Shown: positions 55,301-64,000 of the stretch, in pieces
Position numbering within the stretch: position 1 is the stretch's first letter
Layout: every line of letters begins with the position of its first letter
From: Thinopyrum elongatum
Lineage: Eukaryota > Streptophyta > Magnoliopsida > Poales > Poaceae
Direction of reading: 5' to 3'
DNA: 64,000 nucleotides
NCBI GenBank assembly: GCA_011799875.1
Contig: CM022303.1
Location: forward strand, 546,175,368 to 546,239,367
Notes under the pieces: model-generated
The model's input: only the letters and a program-made list of their open reading frames with translations
Told to the model about the DNA's origin: nothing
Databases searched by the model: none
Program-made: the position numbers and the translations under genes

Positions 55301-56846
55301 AGGATGATCTGTCATTCTTGGTTTCTCCTTACTACATAGGAGAGCTGCTATTTGTTTTAGAAGCAAATAATGTGGACGCATCAGGGTCTGTTGAGATTGA
55401 TGCGTGTCTTCCAAAGCACATACTGGGACACGCCGGGGTGCGAATACACTCCTGACTCCAAGCTGCAGCAGCTCGACATCATGGCTGGTCCTTGGACCTT
55501 GGATGGAGACCATCTCCTCTCCCACACCACCTATGGCACCTTCGTCGTCTCGAGCTCACCAGGGCTGTTGTGGCTCCTTTTTTCTTCTCCCAGGAGCTCC
55601 CCAAGTTGAGCTCGTGCACATCAGATGCAACACACACACCCCCACTTGCTATTTAAAAGACTAACTACAGAAACAACATCACATTTTTAGTACATGGCTA
55701 ACCATGTCAATCTGAAGAAACTGATTTTTTTGATAAAATGAAGAAATTGAGATGATGTGACATTACCTGTCGAGCACGACCAAGGTTACCTGAGTTCGCA
55801 CGGGTGCCGACCTTGAACTTCAGCACGTCTGTGGTGCGACGATGGGCTTGTCAGGCACCTTCAAACCTGCGTCATAGACCTCCTCGGCGTTGGTTCAGGG
55901 AGGCGTCATCGTCCACGTCCGTGACAGCGAGGCAGAGGGATTTGGGGAGCCAAACGGGGAGAGGGCCACGTCTGAGTTATCATCAGAGACAGAGGCGGAT
56001 AGGGTTAGCTGGGCGGCCGCGCGCTGGGGTGGCACAACGATGCATCCGTGGATATGGAAAAGGGGAAGAGCCAGATGGGATCCGGTTGTGCTGTGGCGGC
56101 GCCAATTAGCAGCGGAGGTAATCTGTACTGGACGGCAGCAGCGACGATGCAAGAAGGAGATGCGAGATGGGAAGAAGGGGAGAGGCGACCTCGCCGCCTC
56201 CCAACGCCGGTGACCTGCCGGCGAACAGCCGTCCTCTCCCTCCATTCCTCCCCTTTTTCTTTCTCTATTGCCTGCCTAAACGCCGCCGCCGCCATCATGC
56301 AGGAGCTCGCCGCGTCGCCATGGATGGTCACAGGTGAAGGCCTGGTCGTTTGTTCGATTTCTTCTCGCCTCATGATCAGATCAATAGATCCATCTATCTC
56401 GCCACCAACCTCGTCCAGGATGCGGCGTTGCTCTCCTCTGCCCCTCTCTCTCTATGGATGAAGTCAATCCATCGAACCAAATAGGATTGTGTTCAAATTT
56501 TCTTGGGATAGATATGTGTTGTTATTAGGGAAAGGGGTATAGCGTTCTGATTTTCCCCATCAGGATATACTTTGGGATATACTTGGTTAAAACTTGGAAG
56601 GAGAGGAAACGGGGGACGGGAGACGTAATTGGAAGGGGCGTAATTGGTGGGATCCATTGATAGTGGAGAAGAGCTACATGCAATTTTTTCAGGCAATAAA
56701 CTGGGTGGATGCCAGGTTACATGCGGTTTTTGGAAGAAAATCTGTGGGAGGGACACAATCGATGGGTAGACAAATCTTTCGATCGGTGGGGGAGGGAGGT
56801 AACGAACGACGTATAAACTCCTTCATTAGGAGATTAGGAGTAGAGA
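52341..56846 (-). mobile_element. Helitron, 4.5 kb, inside R4b
   Basis: On the minus strand it begins TCTCTACTCC (56846) preceded by A and ends CTAG (52341) followed by T, with no target duplication: the Helitron rules. A 6-bp stem hairpin, gcccgt...acgggc (52351-52370), lies 6 nt before CTAG. R1 3270-3310 shows the uninterrupted sequence (tttctta versus tttA/Ttatac here). No Rep/helicase ORF is visible, so it is non-autonomous. Confidence 0.85.
54600..56460 (-). other. Gene-like fragments carried by the Helitron
   Basis: Short open stretches suggest captured exons. Minus strand 55300-55205 reads STHPGTVALLHCLIQKQAETTA and SEFIEG before a GT. 56300-55895 is a GC-rich 5'-exon-like ORF (AAAFRQAIEKEKGEEWRER). 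54886-54611 is a 91-codon ORF. I cannot name the donor genes. 52341-54600 is AT-rich with no gene seen. Confidence 0.4.
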
Positions 56847-57480
56847 TAAAGCAAATCACTACTTTAAGTACTGTTGCAGACCCATTCATATTTTATTTTT
56901 GCATTATCCCTACTGTATTCGAACTTCTTCATGGCTTATACCACTCAATAAGATCCATAGTTCCATCAAAACAAGCAAAACAATGCATCAAAAGCAGAAT
57001 TTGTCAAAAACAGGACAGTCTGTAGCAAACTGAACTTTGACCATACTTCTGTAACTCCAAAAATTCTGAAAAATTAGGAAAAAATAAACATTTTTCATAG
57101 GAGTACCGTGTAAAAATTTCAGAAACTTTTGACGTTCCAGTAAAAAAATGTAAATTCACACACTACAGCCAAAGTTTCTGTTTTTGCAACGCACATACCA
57201 ACAAGCAATCTAATCAACCTAAAGGCAAATCTTGGCACATTATTTTTAAAATACAATGGATTTGTACAAGGGGATAATTATTTTTTTTGAAAAGTTTCTG
57301 TAATTAAGGTTCACAAAGTTTTCATGGGCATGAACAAAGTTCAAGGCTAGCTCCCACTTTAACAATGCTCGTCTCTCTCACTTTCACTTTTCTTATTGAA
57401 AAAGTTTTAGGTTCCCCTCTATATTTTTTTGTTTTTAAACTTTATAAAAGCACACAACAGAATAAAATGACTCTCTAAAA

Positions 57481-57510
57481 CTTCTGGGTTGTCTCCCTAG
57501 CAGCGCTTTC
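57481..57510 (-). other. Conserved non-coding motif after the R4b ORF
   Basis: Minus strand agcgctgctagggagacaaccca lies about 35 nt after the ORF stop. It matches R1 2779-2805 in position and core (agcgc ... ggga(g)..aaccca). Confidence 0.5.
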
Positions 57511-57540
57511 TTTAAAGTCATTAAGCTAGGCATAAAGTGC

Positions 57541-58875
57541 TCAAGTAATCGATCCACCCGGATCCCAAGGTATATCAAAGACAATTTTAATTATAAATGA
57601 TTTATAATTTAGTAGTGACCACAAAGCAACATATATCATGCAATGACGAAGTCTAACTCTCTTCCTATGCATCAGCATGTCATAGAAGAACAATTCATGC
57701 ACATCAAGTAAAGGCCAATACATAGCATAAGCATTTTCTTGCAATTTTATCGTGTTGGAAACATAGAGAGGCGGAGATGTAGTTCCTCTCTCATAATAAT
57801 TGCAAGTAGGAGCAGCAAGCACATGCATATTATATTCATCAAAATCATCAGGTGTAATTGTAGAACACAACCCATCAATATAATCCTTAATAAGAGCAAA
57901 CTTCTCCAATATAGTGTAGTTGGGAGAATTCAAAAAGGTAATAGGACTACCATGTTTGGGTGCAATAGCAACAATTTCATTCTTAACATAAGGAACTATA
58001 GCAAATTCGTCTCCATAAGCATAATTCAAATTGACATCATGGCCACAAGCATAGCAAGCATCAAGTTCATCAAAAAGGGATATTTCAAATGAATCCACGG
58101 GATCATAGCATTCATCCTTCGGTAAGAATAAAGGGAAATTAAACAATGTATGAGTTGAAGAGTTACTCTCATTAGAAGGTGGGCATGGGTGATCAATCCG
58201 CTCTTCCTCCTTTTGTTCTTCACTCTCCTCCTTATCTTTTTCATCTAATGAGCTCACAATGTCATCAATTTCTTCTTCCATAGTTTCCTGCAAAATATTA
58301 GTCTCTTCTTGGACAGTGGAGGAGTCCTCAATATATGGTTTAACACAAGCATTATAAGCATAGTTTTCATAGCAATATTTAAGTATGGCAAAAAATTTAG
58401 ATTTGTAAAGAGTAACATCATACTTTTCAATCAAAGAAGCAATTTCATAAGCACCCTTAAAAGCAACAAATTCTTCAATTTGTTCAACATCATAGTAATT
58501 ATAAACACCCTTGGCATAAGAAGATAAGATTCCATTATCCTTAAACTAACATTGGAAAGAAAGGTGTTTTTTAGGGTCTTCAGAACAACAAGTAAAATCA
58601 TGTATTTCGCATAAATTCAAAGCATAGCAATACAAATTATTAATATGATGCCATAAAAGTTTCCCCTTTTGAGATAAGCGGTGTCGCACATAATAAGCAT
58701 GCTCATTTAATGATTTTCCCTCAACTAAGTTAGTTGGGTTTTCAGCACGAGCACATAGGGATCGAAGAAGATCCAAGTAGAAAGCTTCAGCAGTATGATA
58801 GATTTTGGGTGGTTCTTCAACCATTGGTTTAGTAGGTACACCTAATTTTTTTGGTATTTTGCGTTTCCTACCCAT
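57541..58875 (-). pseudogene. R4b ORF of unknown function (one in-frame TAG)
   Basis: ATG at 58875 (MGRKRKIPKKLGVPTKP) to stop at 57541, 444 codons, with one TAG at 58546-58548. Basic N-terminus, helical middle (AEAFYLDLLRSLCARAENPT, HRLSQKGKLLWHHINNLYCY), then SSYAKGVYNYYDVEQIEEF, a strongly acidic Glu/Asp/Ser linker (about residues 195-235), and a C-terminal region with DELDACYACGHD, PTCNYYERG and MHRKRVRLR. PTCNYYERG and MHRK.VRL recur in the R1 ORF. No gag, RT or integrase similarity. The C-terminus is conserved between two diverged elements, which argues for past selection. Function unknown. Confidence 0.75.
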
Positions 58876-58966
58876 AACTAAAGATAGAAAACAAGAGCAC
58901 AAAATAAAATCTACTTAGTGATAAAGCAAACAAGTACACACGAGAATATTCACCCCACGCTATTGC

Positions 58967-58984
58967 TCCCTGGCAACGGTGCCA
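58967..58984 (-). other. R4b primer binding site (tRNA-Asp type)
   Basis: Minus strand tggcaccgttgccaggga differs from the tRNA-Asp complement by two G-to-A changes, both at former CpG sites, as expected from methylation decay. 11 nt from the LTR. Confidence 0.85.
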
Positions 58985-58995
58985 GAAAAAGGTCT

Positions 58996-60469
58996 TGATA
59001 ACCCACAAGTATAGGAGATCATTTGTAACCTTTTTCGATAAATAAGAGTGTCGAACCCAATGAGGAGCTAAAGGTAGAACAAATATTCCCACAAGTTCTA
59101 TCGACCACCGATACAACTCTACACACACTTAACGTTTTCTTTACCTAGAACAAGTATAAAACTAGAAGAACTTTGAGAGAATAAAACTACGAGTAGTTTG
59201 CAAGATAATAAAAGTTAGTTGTTTAGTATAAAGCTTTTGTCACACAAGAAAGTTATTTGTCCCTAGGCAATTGATAACTAAACCGGTAATCATTATTGCA
59301 ATTTTATATGAGGGAAAGGCATGAGCTAACATACTTTCCGTACTTGGATCATATGCACTTATGATTGGAACTCTAGCAAGCATCCGCAACTACCAAAGAT
59401 CATTAAGGTAAAACCCAACCATAGCATTAAGTATCAAGTCCTCTTTATCCCATACGCAACAAGCCCCTTACTCGGGCGTAAGTTTCTGCCACTCTAGCCA
59501 CCCACCATAAGCGAATCATGAATGTATCGCAACACCCTACAGCGGGGATCCCTCACGTTTGTGCGACACAGAGGGCACCGTAGGACAGCACCAAAATAAA
59601 ATATACAACTCAAACCAATCATGACAATCAATCAACCCATAGGACAAAACAGATCTACTCAAACATCATAGGATAACCACATATCATTGGATAATAATAT
59701 ATAGTGTTGAGCACCATGTTTAAGTAGAGAATTGTAGCGGGAATAGAGAGTCTACACCACTACATAGAGGGGGAGAAAGTTGGTGTTGACAGTAGCAAGG
59801 TTGTTGAAGTAGATCGTCGTCACGATCCTTGCCCTGGCAGCACTCCGACGCCACCGGGAGAGAGGGGGAGAGAGCCCCCTCCTTCTTCTTCTTCCTTGGC
59901 CTCCCCCTAGATGGGAGGAGGGTTACCCCTCTAGTCCATGGTCTCTATGGCAGCGAAGGGGCGAGAGCCCCTCCTAGATTGGATCTATCTCTCTGTTCTT
60001 TTCTGTTTCGCGTTCCTGTTTTCTGGCCGAAAACCGTTTCTTAAATATCCAGAGATCCGTAACTCCGATTGCGTTGAGATTTTAACACGTTTTTTTCCGG
60101 ATATTATCTTTCTTGAGGCGAAAGAAGGGCAGCAACCACCTTACGAGGTGGCCACTACCCACCACCGCACACCTGGGGGGGCGCCCTGGTGCCTAGTGGA
60201 GGCTGTGGGCCTTCGTTTGCATTGATTCCACCTCCCAAAAATCACATATATTCCAAAATAATTCTCCATAAAATTTTATTTCATTTGGACTTCGTTTGAT
60301 ATGGATATTCCATAAAACAAAAAACTTGCAACAAACAGGAACTGGCACTAGGCACTAGATCAATATGTTAGTCCCAAAAATAATATAAAATGTTGCCAAA
60401 AAGTATGTGAAAGTTGTATAATATTGGCATGAAACAATCAAAAATTATAGATACAACGGAGACGTATCA
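58996..60469 (-). repeat. 5' LTR of R4b
   Basis: 1474 bp; minus strand tgatacgtctccgttgtatc ... cttgtgggttatca. R1-related at its start but otherwise diverged. Confidence 0.88.
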
Positions 60470-60474
60470 GTGGT

Positions 60475-63087
60475 GTCCGAGGACTTTTTAAAAAATGGGC
60501 CTTACGTGTGAACACATAGAGAGCAGTAGCCCCCCGGGCCCCAAGTTAGCTTCAAAGAACTAACTTGGGGGTCCATATGGAAGTCTTTAGAAAGCGAAGA
60601 TATAGTAGCCCCCGAAGCACTGGTTGGATTTTAAGAAACTGAACAGAGGATCGAACTTAGTTGTTGGAGACTGACAAGTTGATATGTGTGTAGGCCTCAA
60701 CTTCGGCTCCGAACGTCATCTCCAAAGAGATAGCGGAGATGGGCCGGAGGCTCAAGCGGTCCAATGAGGACCTTGATCTGGTGAAAAAGTAGATCGACAG
60801 GGCACAATGTAAACGAAAAGCTCCATGTGTGGAAAATGATCTTTCATTTTTGTTTTATCTTGTTCTGATGTCTATCAGGTATAAATGATAGCTGCGACTT
60901 TGGAGCTTGAGGCTCTCAAGGCCGAGTTGCAAAGAGCTTGGCAGGAAGCCGAGTAGCAGAAGCAGCCAAGGTTAGCAAAGAGCTGGCTGAAGAAAAGGTG
61001 GCCCGCAGAAAAGACCAGGGCCGGGTCATAGAGGTCGAGGACAGCCTGAAGGCCGTATACCGGGAATGGGACGCCCTCCAAGAGGATCAAAAGAAGGCGG
61101 TTGCCGAACTCGAGAAATTGAGATCGGTGCAAGCCGAGATCCAGTCCCAGGCCCGGGCTGACTACGAGGTGCTTCAATAAGTGAGGCAAATCGCTACTGG
61201 TAAGCCGTATTTGCTGTAGTGTGTTTTTGGTCGCACTGGGTCCGTCGAGCTGACTCAACTCTTGTGATCTGCAGAGGCCTTCGTGGAACTACCATGAAGC
61301 GCATCAGACGCCGGCCATCACTTTGCCGCTAGGGAGGGCCATTCCACGAAGAAGAAATTCTGGCAGCAGTTTCAGGTGTCGTCGCATCCTGTGCTGCTCA
61401 ATGACCAAATGAAGCAGTTGATGTAGCTCTACCGAATGGTGAGGCCGACTATGGAGGACCTTTGTGTTCATCTCTAGTCCGCGGAGCCGCTGCCGACCAG
61501 CTTCTTTGGTCTAGTGGCCCGACTTCAAGACGCCTGACCCCAGGCTCTTCGCTGGAAATGGTCTGCGTGCCTGGAAGGTGCCCAGATGGCGTACGCCTGC
61601 GTGAAGAATCACTACCCTTGTATTAACGCGAGGTTGATGACTTCGGGACCGTTGAAGGGGAAGGCCCGGACACCGGAGGAGTATATGGTCGATGTACTGG
61701 AAGGCGCACGGATGACCGAGCCATGCTATGGCCAGAACACCTTGCATTTTTAGCTTACACTTTGGGATGCCGAGGTTTTAATGATGTACAAGCAACAAGA
61801 TTTTGGGGTGAAGTTTAAATGAGTCCGGCTTTATATTCTGACGTGCTTGTTATTACTATTCTATTTTCTTTATTTTGTCGACTCTTGTGCGACTGTTTAA
61901 TACTGAAAATGGCCAGTCGTCGGCTTCAACCCCCTTTGTACAGAATACAAGGGGTGTTTCCATAGCAATCTAACCCTTAGTCGACGTCTCTGTTCCTTGA
62001 GGCGGTTCATGCACATTGAGACTAGGCAATCGGACTATAATTAATTTATAATTTTCAATTAGTCATAGGAGCTTGACTGTGGGAGCTAATGACTAGCCCC
62101 CGGTATGTGAAGTGTTCGGTTGTGGCCGAGGTCTAAACCGCCACACACTTCGGCTGATTTTAAGAAAAGCCCCTCGTTTGACACGGAAGATCTCAAAACG
62201 ATCTTGTGTTGGACACTATCATTGGATTGTCGACCAGTTTACGCATACCAAGACAGTTAGTATTTGGTTTTCTCCACTAAGGTGCTTTACCATCCAATCT
62301 AGAAGCACAATCGCAATGGTTCTCCCTTTACACTCTTAGCCGAACGGAGCAGAACCTAAGAGGTAAACACAGGAGCCGGGTAACCCAACTATTGACCAAA
62401 ATCATGGTTTGAAACTGATTCATATAATGCAACATCCGAGACACCAAACGAACTATTCAGACTTTTATGCAAGCGTGGGAATCCAAGCCCCCGGTCGATA
62501 GTCGGGTATATTGTTAAGGAGTGTGTACCGCGAGAGTTATCTTTGGCTCCAAGGCAAGAGGGAAAAGAAAAAAACACAAATGTATGCATAGTGACCGCAA
62601 AGGGTATGTTTTCTTTTAATTTATAGGGTCAAGCCGTATATGCCGAGCTATATCAAAGAAAACTTTGAAAGATACATTGTAAAAAGAAAAAAAGGAGGGG
62701 TTGAACATGTTTTTGTAGTCGGGTTTTATGGCCCTAGTCGTTCCCTGTTGCATGTCTACGCCTCCGTGTTGTTTACTAGCGTGTCCCCGTCTAAGCCGAG
62801 GTTAATGTGTGCCTGCTGACTCGCGTATCCTATGCTTGATGCATTTGAGGATCGTTTCCTTTGAAGAGGTGGCGGCCGCGGCATTATGGTTTAAGCCATA
62901 TGATCATGCAGCTTTTGTTGGGCCTTTGACAGTGCCTTGAAGTTGCGCAAGTCTTTGGGTGGGCGTCACCTGGTTGAGCCAAGCGGTGCGCCGGTGTATT
63001 ATGCTCCTTGGCCACCCATGGAATTTTTAGTGTGAAGTTGTGTACTCTAGGTACGTAATCTTCGATGATAAGAGGGGGAGTGAGGAG
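60475..63087 (+). mobile_element. R5: 3' internal part of another LTR retrotransposon
   Basis: Ends with the purine tract agagggggagtgaggag (63071-63087) directly before an LTR. The first half holds coding relics (60716-61818); 61820-63070 is non-coding, with nothing else recognised. R4b is inserted on its left; its 5' portion is outside the window or lost. Confidence 0.75.
60716..61818 (+). pseudogene. Coiled-coil ORF relic ('putative gypsy-type transposon' family)
   Basis: Exon-like pieces: KEIAEMGRRLKRSNEDLDLVKK, a spacer with intron-like gt...ag borders (60809-60879), a strong coiled coil (VSKELAEEKVARRKDQGR ... KAVAELEKLRSVQAEIQ, 60960-61180), a second intron-like gap, then HPVLLNDQMKQLM, SFFGLVARLQDA, ACLEGAQMAYACVKNHY and RTPEEYMVDVLEGAR. 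The order resembles the C-terminal half of the plant family called Transposase_28/putative gypsy-type transposon (from memory; a profile search would settle it). Several stops and frameshifts; not functional. Confidence 0.55.
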
Positions 63088-64000
63088 TGTCAGAGGGATT
63101 GACCAAAGGTAGCCTCATCCACACCCCTTAGCGTTTCAAGACATCGGGGCTAGCAAATCCCCTCATGCCTTCCAAACACGCGGCTGGCTCCTCGGGCCGG
63201 CTGGGCCCAAGCGGCCGGCTCCCAGAAGACGAAGTACTCTTAGGAGGCAGCTTCGGGGGAGGCCGGCTCCTAGCAGACGGACCCTCCTTCCCTTGAAGTC
63301 TGCACTCACCTACTCTGACAAGACGGAGCGTGGCTACAGGGCCACCCTCTCCCCCCAAATCCCAGAGGGGCAGGGCTACAGTGCGAGCTGACCAAGCGGT
63401 CACCTACCTGCCAGGCGCAGGACTGTAGCCATGCGGCCCTCAGCATGGCCCTCGTCAGCAAGGGCCATGCTACAGCGAAAGGCAATCAGTACGGCCCGCA
63501 GGCGGCGGGCCCTACCTGTCCGCTAGCCTCCAGAAGACGGCGCCTCCCTGGAAGTCGGCTTTGGAGGCGGGCCGGCCTCCAGCAGGCGGCCCTTCCCTTC
63601 CCTCGAAGTCCGCACTCACCTGCTCCGATGAGATAGGGCATGGCTATAGTGTGCGCTGACCAAGCGGCGACCAACCCGTCTGGCGGCGGGACTGTAGCCA
63701 TACGACCCCTGACGTGGCCTCCGTCATCAAGTACGAAGCCACAGCAAAAGGCAATCAGCATGGCCCACAGGCGGCGGGCCCTACTTGTCGGCCAGATTCT
63801 CGGCAGCCGGCAGGGCTCACCAAGCGGCGGGCCCCAGCAGCCGGCGGAGAACCCGGCAACCTAAGACGCTGACGTCCGGGTCCTACACCCGGCCGTGTTA
63901 CCATTGTACCCATGGGGGGTAGGCCTATCTATATAAGCCCCCCAGGATCACCCATGCCAAGGGTTCAGCACACATGCCACTCACACACACCATAGCTAGG
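63088..64000 (+). repeat. 3' LTR of R5 (runs past the window end)
   Basis: Starts tgtcagagggattgacc. TATA box ctatataag at 63929-63937. It contains two tandem copies of a block of about 310 bp (starting near 63286 and 63596: tcgaagtc.gcactcacc ... gctgaccaagcgg ... gactgtagccat ... aaaggcaatcag). ORFs here are by-products of GC richness. Confidence 0.8.

Larger units (their letters stand above)
51570..60469 (-). mobile_element. R4b: R1-related non-autonomous LTR retrotransposon, 3' end missing
   Basis: 5' LTR (60469-58996), primer site, ORF (58875-57541), conserved motif and non-coding internal DNA run towards lower coordinates in the same order as R1. The 3' internal end and 3' LTR are absent beyond 51570. 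The internal region is interrupted by a Helitron (52341-56846); 57000-57480 and 51570-52340 align with R1 non-coding DNA. The base block next to the LTR is gtggt (60470-60474). Confidence 0.88.

Overview
The window is intergenic DNA of a large grass genome, and the element types point to the Triticeae (wheat, Aegilops, barley or rye; I cannot tell which from sequence alone). Nearly every base belongs to a transposable element. I see no intact host gene, tRNA, rRNA or CRISPR. Coding sequence is limited to decayed or captured ORFs inside elements. Family names are given only where structure supports them.

Layout. (1) 1-6789: a non-autonomous LTR retrotransposon ('R1', tRNA-Asp primer site, no gag/pol, one unusual ORF). 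(2) 6790-10412: old single-copy-like DNA with a 118-bp tandem repeat, a complete 268-bp TRIM with target duplication, and a broken KEE/SP-repeat gene on the minus strand. (3) 10413-12553: a complete PIF/Harbinger element ('D') whose transposase has five nonsense codons. (4) 12913-41211: one LINE reverse transcriptase ORF split into three pieces by nested insertions: a 461-bp MITE ('C'), then two back-to-back Harbinger elements, 'A' (13771-26897) and 'B' (26901-40943). A contains a 12.3-kb LARD (4.6-kb LTRs, TSD cttgg). B contains an 11.8-kb CACTA element inserted in its transposase ORF (TSD ttc). Removing each insertion and one target duplication restores the interrupted reading frame, which is strong proof of the order of events.

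(5) The CACTA element (27538-39384) has no recognisable transposase. It carries a B3 DNA-binding-domain gene, an Ala-rich gene, a Pro/Ala-rich gene with a poly-Arg tail, a repeat-bearing gene and a Werner-type DEDDy 3'-5' exonuclease gene, separated by tandem arrays of about 247, 504 and 98 bp. (6) 41212-60469: a pile of R1-related LTR elements in both orientations, a gypsy fragment with two different gag genes fused back to back, a CACTA terminus, and a minus-strand R1-related element ('R4b') interrupted by a 4.5-kb Helitron. (7) 60475-64000: the 3' part of another LTR element ('R5') with a coiled-coil ORF relic and the start of its LTR.

The two most interesting observations are the cargo of the transposase-less CACTA element and the conserved ORF of unknown function in the R1/R4b non-autonomous retrotransposons. 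The R1 and R4b ORFs share the motif PTCNYYERG and sit next to a conserved non-coding motif.
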